In this document: in pieces, positions 27,322 to 36,648 of the stretch | Position numbering within the stretch: the stretch's first letter is position 1 | Layout: each line of letters begins with the position of its first letter | Assembly: GCF_008364625.2 (NCBI RefSeq) | Contig: NZ_CP126604.1 | Span: 1,364,001-1,428,000 of the forward strand | From: Enterobacter dykesii | Lineage (GTDB): Bacteria > Pseudomonadota > Gammaproteobacteria > Enterobacterales > Enterobacteriaceae | Direction of reading: 5' to 3' | Length of the DNA stretch: 64,000 nucleotides | The notes under the pieces: model-generated | The model's database searches: none | What the model was told of the DNA's origin: nothing | What the model saw: only the letters and a program-made list of their open reading frames with translations | Made by a program: the position numbers and the translations under genes

Positions 27322-27351
27322 AATTTGGGGTCGTTGACGAGTAATCGCGCT

Positions 27352-27386
27352 ATCATAAAAGTGTCAACTTAAGGAAACCTTAAACG
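27352..27386 (-). promoter_or_regulatory. Promoter with PhoP-box-like repeat for PAP2-ybjG
   Basis: On the minus strand CGTTTA-AGGTT-TCCTTA (27370-27386) resembles the PhoP direct repeat (T/G)GTTTA-N5-(T/G)GTTTA with three mismatches in twelve. Twelve bases later comes TATGAT (27352-27357), a good -10 and the usual distance for PhoP promoters. Predicted start about 27345, 24 bp before the gene. ybjG is reported as PhoP-regulated in E. coli. Confidence 0.5.
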
Positions 27387-27489
27387 AAGACGATATGTGC
27401 TTTATTTCTGTTTATCCTCGATAAATCACTATCTCGGGCTGCGGCATTTCATTAAACTCGTCGCGATTTTGTCATTATAAAGAGATTGC

Positions 27490-28722
27490 ATGTTAAACCG
27501 TTCTTCTTCTGGTTCACGTCTGGGTCGTCAGGCGTTGCTTTTCCCTCTGTGTCTGGTGCTCTACGAATTCTCTACCTATATCGGCAACGATATGATCCAG
27601 CCCGGGATGCTGGCCGTTGTGGCGCAGTACAACGCGGGTATTGAGTGGGTGCCGACCTCCATGACCGCCTATCTGGCCGGCGGCATGTTTTTACAGTGGC
27701 TGTTAGGCCCGCTGTCGGATCGTATTGGCCGTCGTCCGGTGATGCTGACGGGCGTGGTGTGGTTTATCGTCACCTGTCTCGCCACGCTGCTGGCGCAAAA
27801 CATTGAACAATTTACCCTGCTGCGCTTCCTGCAAGGGGTGAGCCTGTGCTTTATCGGCGCCGTGGGGTATGCCGCCATTCAGGAGTCGTTTGAAGAGGCT
27901 GTGTGTATCAAAATTACCGCGCTGATGGCGAACGTGGCGCTGATCGCCCCCTTACTCGGGCCGCTGGTGGGTGCCGCGTGGGTGCACGTTGCGCCGTGGG
28001 AAGGGATGTTTGTGCTCTTTGCGCTTCTCGCCGCCTTCGCGTTCTTTGGCCTGCACCGGGCGATGCCGGAAACGGCCACCCGCATCGGCGAGAAACTCTC
28101 GCTGAAAGAGCTGGGTCGGGATTACAAAGAAGTGCTGAAGAACGGCCGCTTTGTGGCGGGCGCGCTGGCGACCGGGTTCGTTAGCCTGCCGCTGCTGGCG
28201 TGGATCGCGCAGTCGCCGGTCATTATCATCAGCGGTGAAAAACTCAGCAGCTACGAGTATGGCCTGCTGCAGGTGCCGATCTTTGGCGCGCTGATTATCG
28301 GGAATCTGGTGCTGGCACGCCTGACGTCACGACGCACCGTGCGTTCACTGATTATCATGGGCGGCTGGCCGATTGCGGCAGGGCTGATTCTGGCTGCGGT
28401 GGCGACCGTCGCGTCAACACACGCTTATCTGTGGATGACGGCGGGGCTGAGCATCTACGCCTTCGGGATTGGCGTGGCCAACGCCGGGCTGGTGCGCCTG
28501 ACGCTGTTTGCCAGCGAGATGAGTAAAGGCACGGTCTCAGCGGCGATGGGGATGCTGCAGATGCTGATTTTTACCGTCGGTATCGAGGTGAGCAAGCATG
28601 CCTATGCGATGGGCGGCAACGGGCTGTTCAGCCTGTTTAACCTCGCCAACGGCCTGCTGTGGGTTGGACTGATGGTGGTGTTCCTGAAAGACAAACGCGT
28701 CGGGAACGCCCTGCAACCTTAA
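27490..28722 (+). CDS. mdfA: MdfA, multidrug efflux MFS transporter
   Basis: 410-residue inner-membrane drug:proton antiporter of the DHA1 family, near-identical to E. coli MdfA (Cmr), which exports chloramphenicol, fluoroquinolones and lipophilic cations and also supports alkali tolerance. The substrate-sensing acidic residues Glu26 and Asp34 are present in [12 protein letters not shown], and [12 protein letters not shown] is the MFS loop 2-3 motif. Motif C lies near [15 protein letters not shown]. Monocistronic, divergent from the PAP2-ybjG pair. Confidence 0.96.
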   Translation: MLNRSSSGSRLGRQALLFPLCLVLYEFSTYIGNDMIQPGMLAVVAQYNAGIEWVPTSMTAYLAGGMFLQWLLGPLSDRIGRRPVMLTGVVWFIVTCLATLLAQNIEQFTLLRFLQGVSLCFIGAVGYAAIQESFEEAVCIKITALMANVALIAPLLGPLVGAAWVHVAPWEGMFVLFALLAAFAFFGLHRAMPETATRIGEKLSLKELGRDYKEVLKNGRFVAGALATGFVSLPLLAWIAQSPVIIISGEKLSSYEYGLLQVPIFGALIIGNLVLARLTSRRTVRSLIIMGGWPIAAGLILAAVATVASTHAYLWMTAGLSIYAFGIGVANAGLVRLTLFASEMSKGTVSAAMGMLQMLIFTVGIEVSKHAYAMGGNGLFSLFNLANGLLWVGLMVVFLKDKRVGNALQP

Positions 28723-28761
28723 CCTGTTTATTCCCTCTTCCTGTTGGCGAGCACGGAACAG

Positions 28762-28806
28762 TCCCCTCTCCCTGTGGGAGAGGGCCAGGGTGAGGGCATC
28801 AGACCG
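28762..28806. repeat. Intergenic palindromic repeat, copy 3 (mdfA/ybjI)
   Basis: CCCTCTCCC-TGT-GGGAGAGGG then CCAGGGTGAGGGCATCAGACCGC. As with the other two copies it lies between convergent genes, just before the ybjI stop codon. Confidence 0.85.
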
Positions 28807-28812
28807 CACCGG

Positions 28813-29625
28813 TCAATTAAACGGTGCCTCCCCGTACAACACTTTCTCAATCACGTTTAAAACGCCTTCATCGTTATTATGCGGCGCCTCAAAACGCGCC
28901 GCCGCTTTGATGTGCGGTCTGGCATTCGCCATCGCAAAGCTGAACCCGGACTGGCGCAGCATCTCCACGTCGTTGCCGCTGTCGCCGAAGGCCACCACTT
29001 CGCTATCGTCAATGCCCCAGCGCTTTTGCAGGATCCGCAGGCCGTTAGCTTTGTGCACGCCGGGGATAATCAGATCGATACTGCCGTGACCGGTGGTGAC
29101 GGGCACCATGATGTCACTCAGCTTTTCATGCAGCAGCGCCTGAATACGCGGAATTTCATCGTCAGAAACGTTAAGCCCGAACTTGAAGAAAATATCGTTC
29201 AGATTGTCGAAATCGCTGACCATTTCGAGGCGGTGGTAATACTTCGCCGCGATATCCTTAAAGCCCTCGTCATAGCATTTCAGCGTGTACGCGCTGCTTT
29301 TGCCACAGGCGATAATCTCAATGCCCGGAACCTCGTTTAACACGTTCGCGACGGTAGAGAAATGGGCTTTCGACAGTTCGCCGTTAAAGACATCTTCACC
29401 TTCGCTCACCACCCAGCCGCCGTTTTCGGCGACGAACGCAATTTCATGCGCTATCTCCGGGAAAAAGGAGATCAGCTGGTAATACTGGTTGCCGCTGGCG
29501 ACCACGAAGCGAATGCCTTGCGCCTTCATGCGGGCGTACTGCTCCAGAAAGCGCGGCCGATTGTAGGTTTTGGCATCGCTCAGAAATGTACCATCCATGT
29601 CGACGGCGATCAGTTTAACGCTCAT
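28813..29625 (-). CDS. ybjI: YbjI, HAD-superfamily phosphatase
   Basis: 270-residue cytoplasmic Cof-type HAD phosphatase; the E. coli enzyme dephosphorylates FMN and several sugar phosphates. Motif I is AVDMDGTFL with the nucleophile Asp9; the C-terminal motif is [11 protein letters not shown]. Its start overlaps the end of ybjJ by 11 bp, so translation is coupled. Paralogue of YbiV in this window. Confidence 0.95.
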   Translation of the reverse strand: MSVKLIAVDMDGTFLSDAKTYNRPRFLEQYARMKAQGIRFVVASGNQYYQLISFFPEIAHEIAFVAENGGWVVSEGEDVFNGELSKAHFSTVANVLNEVPGIEIIACGKSSAYTLKCYDEGFKDIAAKYYHRLEMVSDFDNLNDIFFKFGLNVSDDEIPRIQALLHEKLSDIMVPVTTGHGSIDLIIPGVHKANGLRILQKRWGIDDSEVVAFGDSGNDVEMLRQSGFSFAMANARPHIKAAARFEAPHNNDEGVLNVIEKVLYGEAPFN

Positions 29626-30829
29626 ATCCCTTCTCCAGTGTCGTTTGATTCGTTTCCGGCTTTGCCACCGCGCGCGCCACCAGCGCCGCGATGATGACCA
29701 ACCCTAACACCACCAGCATGGCGCTGCGCAGCCCGTAGTGCTCGCCGAGGAAGCCGAGCAGCGGCGGCCCGACCAGGAAGGCGAGATAGCCCGTGGTCGC
29801 CACCACGCTGACGCGCGTCGGGGCATCCGGGCCGGTATCGCTGGCGGCTGAAATGGTCAGCGGGAAGCCGAGCGACGCGCCCAGCCCCCAGAGGATCACC
29901 GAGACGCCGGCAATCCAGTCCACATCGACAAAGATGATCATCGCAATACCCAGGCCGCCCAGCAGGGCGCTGGCGCGCACCACCGCCACGCGGCTGTAGC
30001 GGTCGATAAACCAGCCGCCGGTGAAGCGGCCAACGGTCATCCCCAGCGTAAACCCGGCGTAAATCAGCGAGCCGGAGGTCGGGCTAAAGCCGTGACCGTC
30101 CACCATCAGCAGCGGCAGCCAGTCGTTGGCGGAACCTTCCGCGAACGCCATCGCCAGCACCACCACGCCGATCAGCATCAGCTGGAAGTCGCGGTAGAAG
30201 GGCTGTCCTTTTTCGGCCGAGTGCTGTTCGTCCGCGGAGTTTTTACCGGTGCCGTCCGGGATGGCCCGGATGCCGGTAAGAATGGGAATGATGCACACCA
30301 GCGCCGCCAGCAGGATATGCAGATTCGCGCTCACGCCAGTGGCCGTCAATGCCATCCCCACGCCCGCACCGGCCAGCGTGCCGAGGCTGTAAAAACCGTG
30401 CATCATCGGCAGCACGGTTTTATTCATTTCGCGCTCGACCGCCGCCCCTTCCACGTTGATGGCAACTTCAGCCGAACCGAAGCTGCCGCCGAATACCGTC
30501 AGGCCCAGGGCGAACAGCACCGGCGAGGCAAACCACAGCGCCACGCTTAATACTCCCATCCCGAACACGGCAAAGCACATGGTGGTGCGGATCACCGCTC
30601 GCGTACCAAAGCGCTTTACCAGCCACGCGGAGCAGAGGATGCCGCTCATGGAACCTATCGACAGGCCGAACAGTACGATGCCCATCTCGGCGGTAGAAAC
30701 GGACAAAATATCGCGAATAGCGGGGGTGCGCGTGGCCCAGGAGGCCATCAGCAGACCGGGAATAAAGAAGAACATAAACAGCGCCCACAGGCGGAGCTGC
30801 AGGGCTTTGCGGGGAGAGGTCAGCGTCAT
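29615..30829 (-). CDS. ybjJ: YbjJ, MFS inner-membrane transporter
   Basis: 404-residue major facilitator with 12 predicted spans, matching E. coli YbjJ (about 402). It resembles the FucP/bypass-of-stop sugar transporters, but its substrate is unknown. The phrase [19 protein letters not shown] in the middle of the N-terminal half is typical of the YbjJ group. First gene of a ybjJ-ybjI unit divergent from rcdA; the 24-bp palindrome between them is a likely RcdA target, so RcdA may regulate the pair. Confidence 0.93.
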   Translation of the reverse strand: MTLTSPRKALQLRLWALFMFFFIPGLLMASWATRTPAIRDILSVSTAEMGIVLFGLSIGSMSGILCSAWLVKRFGTRAVIRTTMCFAVFGMGVLSVALWFASPVLFALGLTVFGGSFGSAEVAINVEGAAVEREMNKTVLPMMHGFYSLGTLAGAGVGMALTATGVSANLHILLAALVCIIPILTGIRAIPDGTGKNSADEQHSAEKGQPFYRDFQLMLIGVVVLAMAFAEGSANDWLPLLMVDGHGFSPTSGSLIYAGFTLGMTVGRFTGGWFIDRYSRVAVVRASALLGGLGIAMIIFVDVDWIAGVSVILWGLGASLGFPLTISAASDTGPDAPTRVSVVATTGYLAFLVGPPLLGFLGEHYGLRSAMLVVLGLVIIAALVARAVAKPETNQTTLEKGYER

Positions 30830-30872
30830 CGGGATAGCACCAGAAGTACAACAATAGCGACAACACTAGCAA

Positions 30873-30896
30873 GTTTGTGTACATTTGTACACAAAC
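30873..30896. promoter_or_regulatory. 24-bp perfect operator palindrome between ybjJ and rcdA
   Basis: GTTTGTGTACA-TT-TGTACACAAAC, a perfect 11-bp inverted repeat with a 2-bp centre. It ends 14 bp before the rcdA start codon and lies 44 bp upstream of ybjJ. The symmetry and position are typical of a TetR-type autoregulatory operator. Confidence 0.8.
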
Positions 30897-30910
30897 CACG
30901 TGAGGAATTT

Positions 30911-31462
30911 ATGAGCAGACCACCGAACGATCCACATCGCCGGGAGAAGATCCTGCAGGCAACGCTCGATACCATCGCCGAACACGGCATCCACGCCGTC
31001 ACGCACCGTAAAATCGCCACCTGCGCGGGCGTGCCGCTGGGGTCGATGACCTACTATTTCGACGGCATGGAGCCGCTGCTGGAGGAGGCCTTCACGTGGT
31101 TTACCCGACAGATGTCGCAAGAGTACCGGGATTTCTTTGCTGGCGTCACCGGTCCGGAAATGGCGTGCGAATCCATCACCACCCTGATCCACAGCTCACA
31201 GGTAACCACGCCGCACAACATGGCGCTGATGTATCAGCTCTACGCCTTTATGCACCGCAGCGCGGCGCTGAAAACGGTGATGCAGGACTGGATGAAGATG
31301 AGCCAGACCACGCTGGAGCAGTGGTTCGACCCGGTTACCACCCGCGCGCTGGACGCGTTTATCGAAGGGATGACGCTGCACTACGTCACCGACCGGGCGC
31401 CGTTAACCCGGGAGGAGATTCGGGCGATGGTGGGGAGAATTGCGGGCGAGGGGAACCCTTAG
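30911..31462 (+). CDS. rcdA: RcdA (YbjK), TetR-family regulator
   Basis: 183-residue TetR-type DNA-binding protein; E. coli RcdA activates csgD and other stress and biofilm genes. N-terminal helix-turn-helix [20 protein letters not shown] (about residues 29-48) and an all-helical ligand domain. The start at 30911 has TGAGGA upstream; the frame from 30875 would run through the operator. Divergent from ybjJI and convergent with the arsC gene. Confidence 0.93.
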   Translation: MSRPPNDPHRREKILQATLDTIAEHGIHAVTHRKIATCAGVPLGSMTYYFDGMEPLLEEAFTWFTRQMSQEYRDFFAGVTGPEMACESITTLIHSSQVTTPHNMALMYQLYAFMHRSAALKTVMQDWMKMSQTTLEQWFDPVTTRALDAFIEGMTLHYVTDRAPLTREEIRAMVGRIAGEGNP

Positions 31463-31483
31463 GTAACACTCGCCCTGCCACTT

Positions 31484-31915
31484 TTACCTGTGATCGATTT
31501 TTTTCCCGCTGGCGTCCACGACGGCTTCGCCATCCTCTTTCGTAAATGCCCCTTTCTGCGCGTCCGGCAGAATGTCGAGGACAACTTCAGATGGGCGGCA
31601 CAGGCGGGTACCCAGCGGCGTTACCACGATCGGACGGTTAATCAGGATCGGGTGCTGCAGCATAAAATTGATAAGCTGGTCGTCGGTGAAGTTATCGTCG
31701 GCAAGGCCCAGCTGTTCATAGGGCTCCACGTTTTTACGCAGCAGGTCCCGCACTGAAATGCCCATATCGGCAATCAGGGTGGTCAGCTCATCGCGCGACG
31801 GCGGGTTTTCCAGATAGAGGATAATCTCTGGCTCCGTGCCGCTGTTGCGGATCATCTCCAGCGTGTTGCGCGAGGTGCCGCAGGCGGGGTTGTGGTAAAT
31901 GGTGATGTGGCTCAT
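31484..31915 (-). CDS. arsC: ArsC, glutaredoxin-linked arsenate reductase
   Basis: 143-residue cytoplasmic enzyme that reduces arsenate to arsenite using glutaredoxin and glutathione. The catalytic cysteine is Cys12 in HNPACGTSRNTLE, and the arginines in RPIVV and LGTRLCRP match the arsenate-binding set of plasmid R773 and E. coli ArsC. Last gene of arsRBC, 12 bp after arsB. GrxA, a possible electron donor, is encoded 4 kb away. Confidence 0.96.
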   Translation of the reverse strand: MSHITIYHNPACGTSRNTLEMIRNSGTEPEIILYLENPPSRDELTTLIADMGISVRDLLRKNVEPYEQLGLADDNFTDDQLINFMLQHPILINRPIVVTPLGTRLCRPSEVVLDILPDAQKGAFTKEDGEAVVDASGKKIDHR

Positions 31916-31927
31916 ATCAGTGGCTCA

Positions 31928-33217
31928 TTACAGTGTGAAGGAGAGACGTAGCGCCAGCGCGGCGAGCGTCACAAACAGGACCGGCAGCGTCATAATGATG
32001 CCCGTCCGGAAATAGTAGCCCCAGGTAATCGTCATGTTTTTCTGCGCCAGCACGTGGAGCCAGAGCAGGGTGGCGAGGCTGCCGATAGGCGTGATTTTCG
32101 GCCCCAGGTCGCAGCCAATCACGTTGGCGTAAATCATCGCCTCCTTAATCAACCCCGTTGCTGTGCTGCCCTCAATGGAGAGCGCGCCAATCAGCACCGT
32201 GGGCATATTGTTCATTATGGATGACAGGAAAGCGGTGATGAACCCGGTACCCAGCGTGGTGGCCCACAGCCCGTGCCCGGCCAGGCTATTCAGTACGCCT
32301 GAGAGATATTCCGTCAGCCCGGCATTGCGCAGGCCATACACCACCAGATACATCCCCAGCGAGAAGATAACGATCTGCCACGGCGCGCCGCGCAGCACTT
32401 TTCCGGTGTTTATCGCATGTCCGCGTTTTGCGACGGCAAATAAAATCAGCGCGCCGACGGTCGCAATGGCACTGACCGGAATGCCGAGAGGTTCAAGCAC
32501 AAAGAAACCGACGAGCAGAAGGAGCAGGACGATCCAGCCCGTTCTGAAGGTCGGAAGGTCGTGAATGGCCCGCGCGGGCTCCTGAAGTTTCGCCAGGTCA
32601 TATTCCGGGGGAATTTCCTTGCGGAAGAACAGATGCAGCATGACCAGCGTTGCGGCAATGGCGGCGATATCTACCGGGATCATCACCGAGGCGTATTCGC
32701 TGAACCCCAGCTTAAAGAAGTCTGCCGACACGATGTTGACCAGGTTGGAGACAATCAGCGGCAGGCTGGCGGTATCGGCGATAAAACCTGCTGCCATCAC
32801 AAACGCCAGCGTGGCCTGTTTGCTGAACCCCAGCGCCAGCAGCATGGCGATAACGATAGGGGTCAGGATCAGCGCCGCGCCGTCATTGGCAAATAGCGCC
32901 GCCACGGCTGCACCCAGCAGCACGATATACGTAAACAGCAATCGCCCGCGACCGTTCCCCCAGCGGGCGACGTGCAGCGCCGCCCACTCGAAAAAGCCGG
33001 ACTCATCCAGCAGCAGGCTGATGATAATGACGGCAATGAACGTCGCCGTAGCGTTCCAGACGATATTCCACACCACCGGAATATCGTTAATGTGAATCAC
33101 GCCGCTAATCAGCGCCAGTACGGCGCCAATGCTGGCGCTCCAGCCAATACTGAGCCCTCTGGGCTGCCAGATGACCAGTACCAGCGTAAACAGAAAAATA
33201 GCCCCTGCCAGAAACAT
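31928..33217 (-). CDS. arsB: ArsB, arsenite/antimonite efflux pump
   Basis: 429-residue inner-membrane antiporter with 12 predicted spans that expels arsenite. The length equals that of E. coli ArsB. Typical segments are [40 protein letters not shown] and [20 protein letters not shown]. There is no arsA, so it works alone on the proton gradient. Middle gene of arsRBC, 40 bp after arsR. Confidence 0.96.
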   Translation of the reverse strand: MFLAGAIFLFTLVLVIWQPRGLSIGWSASIGAVLALISGVIHINDIPVVWNIVWNATATFIAVIIISLLLDESGFFEWAALHVARWGNGRGRLLFTYIVLLGAAVAALFANDGAALILTPIVIAMLLALGFSKQATLAFVMAAGFIADTASLPLIVSNLVNIVSADFFKLGFSEYASVMIPVDIAAIAATLVMLHLFFRKEIPPEYDLAKLQEPARAIHDLPTFRTGWIVLLLLLVGFFVLEPLGIPVSAIATVGALILFAVAKRGHAINTGKVLRGAPWQIVIFSLGMYLVVYGLRNAGLTEYLSGVLNSLAGHGLWATTLGTGFITAFLSSIMNNMPTVLIGALSIEGSTATGLIKEAMIYANVIGCDLGPKITPIGSLATLLWLHVLAQKNMTITWGYYFRTGIIMTLPVLFVTLAALALRLSFTL

Positions 33218-33257
33218 CGCTTACTCCGTTATATCTTTTTTTGTGAATGTATTGTTA

Positions 33258-33578
33258 TCAACACGAGCCTGAAAGTCGGTTTTTCAGCTTCATGCGCGTC
33301 TCTTCCCGCAGGCAGTTCCAACTGGTGTCGATAACGGCTGCCGCCCATGCAGGCATGTTGGGAGAGAGACGGTAATGGACCCATTTCCCCTCGCGACGAT
33401 CGATAACCAGCCCGGACTCGCGCAGCAGCGCCATGTGACGGGAGACTTTCGGCTGCGACTCGGCGGTCGCGGAGCAGAGATCGCAGACGCACAACTCGCC
33501 CGCTTCACGGAGCAGCATGACGATGGCGAGCCGCGTTTCGTCGGAGAGGGTTTTGAAGAGCTGGAGCGGGTGGAGCAT
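33258..33578 (-). CDS. arsR: ArsR, arsenite-responsive repressor
   Basis: 106-residue winged-helix repressor of the ArsR/SmtB family that leaves DNA when it binds arsenite or antimonite. The metalloid site is ELCVCDLC (about residues 29-36), followed by the recognition helix SQPKVSRHMALLRESGLV. The start at 33578 (MLHPLQLFKTLSDETRLA) has AGGA upstream and matches the E. coli start; the frame from 33605 adds nine residues without support. First gene of arsRBC. The C-terminus is slightly shorter than in E. coli. Confidence 0.95.
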   Translation of the reverse strand: MLHPLQLFKTLSDETRLAIVMLLREAGELCVCDLCSATAESQPKVSRHMALLRESGLVIDRREGKWVHYRLSPNMPAWAAAVIDTSWNCLREETRMKLKNRLSGSC

Positions 33579-33610
33579 GGGAGTTCCTGCAGGTGTGATT
33601 TTCATATGCG

Positions 33611-33632
33611 TTTAATCATATATGTTTTAACT
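33611..33632 (-). promoter_or_regulatory. ArsR operator/promoter region
   Basis: TTAATCATATATGTTTTAACTG, 33 bp before arsR, closely resembles the TCATATATGTTTTTGACTT operator core of the E. coli chromosomal ars operon. Expected to be the autoregulatory site. Confidence 0.6.
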
Positions 33633-33674
33633 GCAAGAGAGAAGGTGAGATTTGAGTAAGGGGAATTTCAGGCA

Positions 33675-33755
33675 ACAAAAAACCCATCAACCTTGAACCA
33701 AAACGGCGGGGTTGATGGGCTCCACAAATTGGGGACATCAAAGAAAAGCAGTGGC
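33675..33755 (-). ncRNA. rybB: RybB small regulatory RNA
   Basis: About 80-nt Hfq-dependent RNA that represses outer-membrane porin mRNAs under envelope stress. It is recognised by its conserved 5' seed GCCACTGCTTTTCTTTGATG and a 3' terminator in which CCCATCAACC pairs with GGTTGATGGG, followed by TTTTTTG. Only a few positions in the middle differ from E. coli RybB. It lies between rcdA and ybjL as in E. coli, now with arsRBC inserted on the rcdA side. The exact 3' end is uncertain by a few bases. Confidence 0.95.
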
Positions 33756-33760
33756 ACTAG

Positions 33761-33788
33761 TTATGACTGCCCCCTGATAAAAAAGTTC
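33761..33788 (-). promoter_or_regulatory. Sigma-E type promoter of rybB
   Basis: GAACTT (33783-33788) and TCATAA (33761-33766) on the minus strand with a 16-bp spacer, 5 bp before the RybB 5' end. This matches the sigma-E consensus and the known sigma-E control of rybB. Confidence 0.8.
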
Positions 33789-33831
33789 TGCGCGTAACAA
33801 AAATATTTTCCGCCACGCGCATTCTTAGGAG

Positions 33832-35517
33832 TTATCCGAGCCCGGGCCAGATGATGATAATCAGCGTACCCGCCAGCGTCAGCAGTACGTTAGCGATGGC
33901 GTACGTGCCCGCATAACCGAGCGCCGGGATGTTGCTGCGCGCGGTATCGCTGATGATTTCCATCGCAGGCGCACAGGTACGCGCGCCCATCATTGCCCCG
34001 AAGAGCAGGGCGCGGTTCATGCGCAGCACGTAGGCGCCGAACAGGAAGCAGATCACCACCGGCACCAGGCTGACGATAAGTCCGGAAACCAGCATCTGCC
34101 AGCCGACGGCGCCCAGGCTGTGGCCGATGCCGCTGCCCGCGCTTAAGCCCACGCCTGCCATAAAGACCATCAGACCGAACTCTTTCACCATGTTCAGCGC
34201 GCCCTGCGGAATGTAGCCGAAGGTCGGGTGGTTTGCTCGCAGGAAGCCCAGCATGATCCCGGCAAACAGCAGCCCGGCGGCGTTACCGATGCCGAAGCTA
34301 AAGTTGCTGAACTGGAAGGTGATCATCCCGATCATCAGGCCAACAATAAAGAAGGCGCAGAAGGCCAGCAGGTCGGTGACCTGGCTGTGAATGGAGATAA
34401 AGCCGATGCGGTCGGCAACGGTTTTCACGCGGCGGGCGTCGCCGCTGACCTGCAGAACGTCGCCTTTGTTGAGCACAACGTTATCGTCGATCGGCATTTC
34501 AATCTGGCTGCGGATCACTCGGTTGAGGAAGCAACCGTGGTCGGTCAGCTTCAGCTGGGCCAGGCGGCGGCCCACGGCGTTATGGTTTTTTACCACGATC
34601 TCTTCGGTGACGATGCGCATGTCGAGCAGGTCGCGGTCGAACACCTCTTTGCCGTTACGGAAGCTCGGGTCGAGACGGGCGTGGGCGTCCGGGTAACCCA
34701 CCAGCGCGATGTCGTCGCCCATCTGCAGCACCGCGTCGCCGTCCGGGTTCGCCAGAATGCCGTTGCGGCGGATACGTTCGATATAGCAGCCCGTCTGGCG
34801 GTAGATCCCCAGCTCGCGCAGGTTTTTGCCGTCGGCCCATGCCACCAGCTCTGGCCCGACGCGATAGGCGCGAATCACCGGGAGATAGACTTTACGTTTG
34901 GAATCGGTATCCAGGCCGCGCTCGCGCGCGATTTGCTGGGCGCTGGTCTGCAGATCCTGGTGCTGAAGTTTTGGCAGGTAGCGCGCGCCGACGATCAGGC
35001 TCACCAGACCGATCAGATAGGTCAGGGCATAGCCCAGACTCAGGTGGTCGAGGGCGGTTGAGAGCTGCGCGCCGGCCATGCCGGAATGGCGCAGGGTATC
35101 ACCGGCACCCACGAGCACGGGGGTGGAGGTCATGGAGCCTGCCAGCATACCGGCCGTTAACCCGATATCCCAGCCAAACAGTTTACCCAGCCCTAACGCG
35201 ATCAGCAGCGCGCTGCCGACCATCACCAGCGCCAGCATCAGATAATTTTTGCCGTCGCGGAAGAAAATTGAAAAAAAGTTCGGTCCTGCTTCCACGCCAA
35301 CACAAAAAATAAACAGCATAAAGCCTAAGTTCAGCGCGTCCGTGTTAATGCTGAAGTGCTGCTGGCCTAATAATAAGGAAACCACTAAAACGCCAATGGA
35401 ATTACCAAGTTGAACTGAACCCAGGCGCAATTTACCCAGGCAAAGGCCCAGCGCCAGTACCACAAATAATAACAGGATGTAATTCCCATTTAACAAGTCT
35501 GCGACGTTTATATTCAC
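33832..35517 (-). CDS. ybjL: YbjL, AspT/YidE-type membrane transporter with two RCK_C domains
   Basis: 561-residue inner-membrane protein, same length as E. coli YbjL, a putative aspartate:alanine-type anion exchanger. It has two membrane halves (about residues 1-160 and 385-560) flanking two cytoplasmic TrkA-C/RCK_C domains, seen in [20 protein letters not shown] and [18 protein letters not shown]. The AspT motif [12 protein letters not shown] in the first half has a counterpart [18 protein letters not shown] in the second. Transported solute unknown. Its terminator appears to be provided by the RybB region downstream. Confidence 0.93.
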   Translation of the reverse strand: MNINVADLLNGNYILLLFVVLALGLCLGKLRLGSVQLGNSIGVLVVSLLLGQQHFSINTDALNLGFMLFIFCVGVEAGPNFFSIFFRDGKNYLMLALVMVGSALLIALGLGKLFGWDIGLTAGMLAGSMTSTPVLVGAGDTLRHSGMAGAQLSTALDHLSLGYALTYLIGLVSLIVGARYLPKLQHQDLQTSAQQIARERGLDTDSKRKVYLPVIRAYRVGPELVAWADGKNLRELGIYRQTGCYIERIRRNGILANPDGDAVLQMGDDIALVGYPDAHARLDPSFRNGKEVFDRDLLDMRIVTEEIVVKNHNAVGRRLAQLKLTDHGCFLNRVIRSQIEMPIDDNVVLNKGDVLQVSGDARRVKTVADRIGFISIHSQVTDLLAFCAFFIVGLMIGMITFQFSNFSFGIGNAAGLLFAGIMLGFLRANHPTFGYIPQGALNMVKEFGLMVFMAGVGLSAGSGIGHSLGAVGWQMLVSGLIVSLVPVVICFLFGAYVLRMNRALLFGAMMGARTCAPAMEIISDTARSNIPALGYAGTYAIANVLLTLAGTLIIIIWPGLG

Positions 35518-35790
35518 GGAGGCTAACTTCTTGTTTACCAGTAAGTTGTTGAATGAAAGGACTATTTAGGCTACTGTTTTCTGAGCCAGGGAACGTGTTC
35601 AACCCTCCCTGTTACCTAATTTATTCCCTAAAACATTAGCTGGCCGATAGTTTAATCGTATTAGCTACTGACAGCTACCTATTATCGCATCACCCTGTGC
35701 GTACTTTGGCATGGATTGCCGCATTGCTTTATCTGACTGGGCGTCTACCCGACGAAGGTGTATTTGATAGAGATAAGTCAGGAGGATAGT

Positions 35791-36165
35791 TTGAACATTA
35801 AACGAAACTGGGCGGGGGTGATCAGCTGCTTTTTGCTGTTTACCGTCGTGTGCATGTCGCTCGCTTTTAATGTGAAAGGGGCATTCAGGGTTGCCGGACA
35901 CCCGGAGCTGGGGCTGCTCTTTTTTACCCTGCCGGGAGCGGCAGCCAGTTTTCTTTCCCGTAAAGGGGAGGTGGTCAAGCCGCTTATTGGCGCAATGCTG
36001 GCGGCACCGCTGTGTTTGCTGCTGATGCGCATGCTGTATGTATCAACGCGAAGTTTCTGGCAGGAGCTGGCGTGGTTGCTGAGCGGCGTCTTCTGGTGCG
36101 CCCTCGGCGCGCTGTGCTATTTGTTTGTGTGCAGCCTGATTAAGCATCAACGGCACCACAAATAA
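35791..36165 (+). CDS. ybjM: YbjM, inner-membrane protein
   Basis: 124-residue membrane protein with about four spans, matching E. coli YbjM (KGAFRVAGHPELGLLFFTLP and RSFWQELAWLLSGVFWCALG are conserved). Function unknown. The start is taken as the TTG at 35791 because GGAGG lies 5 bp upstream and the following NIKRNWAGVISCF aligns with the E. coli N-terminus; the GTG at 35758 has no good ribosome-binding site. Divergent from ybjL; convergent with grxA across a shared terminator. Confidence 0.85.
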   Translation: MNIKRNWAGVISCFLLFTVVCMSLAFNVKGAFRVAGHPELGLLFFTLPGAAASFLSRKGEVVKPLIGAMLAAPLCLLLMRMLYVSTRSFWQELAWLLSGVFWCALGALCYLFVCSLIKHQRHHK

Positions 36166-36192
36166 AAACGCCCTCAAGGTGAGGGCGTTTCG
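36164..36192. terminator. Bidirectional terminator ybjM/grxA
   Basis: AAACGCCCTCA-AGG-TGAGGGCGTTT, a perfect 11-bp stem with three-base loop, A-rich on one flank and T-rich on the other, between two convergent genes. Confidence 0.85.
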
Positions 36193-36194
36193 CA

Positions 36195-36464
36195 TTACTG
36201 GGCGGCAAACAGGCCCAGGTTTTCTTTGGCGTAGGCTTCAAAGTCAGTGCAACCGCCGATGTGTTTCTGATCGAGGAAGATCTGCGGTACGGTTTCAACC
36301 GGCTTGCCGACGGTTTTTTCGAGATCCGCTTTGGTGATGCCTTCCGCGTGGATGTCCACGTAGCGGAAGTTGAAGTCATCGCGCTCTTCGGTCAGTTTCT
36401 CAGCCAGCTCTTTCGCGCGCACACAGTAAGGGCACCCTGGACGACCAAAAATTACTGCAAACAT
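36195..36464 (-). CDS. grxA: GrxA, glutaredoxin 1
   Basis: 89-residue glutathione-dependent thiol-disulfide oxidoreductase that reduces ribonucleotide reductase and other proteins. The redox motif CPYC is at residues 11-14 (GRPGCPYCVRAK), and the glutathione pocket has TVPQIF and GGCTDFEAY. The start at 36464 (MFAVIFGRPG) has GAGGAGAG upstream. Divergent from nfsA. In E. coli it is activated by OxyR; I could not place an OxyR site confidently. Confidence 0.96.
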   Translation of the reverse strand: MFAVIFGRPGCPYCVRAKELAEKLTEERDDFNFRYVDIHAEGITKADLEKTVGKPVETVPQIFLDQKHIGGCTDFEAYAKENLGLFAAQ

Positions 36465-36648
36465 TTCTCTCTCCTCAAAAAACAAGCCTGACGGCGAATA
36501 GGACATATAGTGCCCGATAACCTGTCGCCATTAAAGAAGGTTTCGCCTGTCGCTTTGATACAGTAAGGCTATGTTTCGCCAATTACACCGCGCAAATCAT
36601 TGCCTATACTGGCTGCCATACGGTTTAAGCAAGACAAAGAGAGACAAG

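Noticed and set aside
36541..36648. Search for a MarA/SoxS box before nfsA
   Set aside because: The best candidate (ATTACACCGCGCAAAT) has the wrong spacing between the conserved parts.
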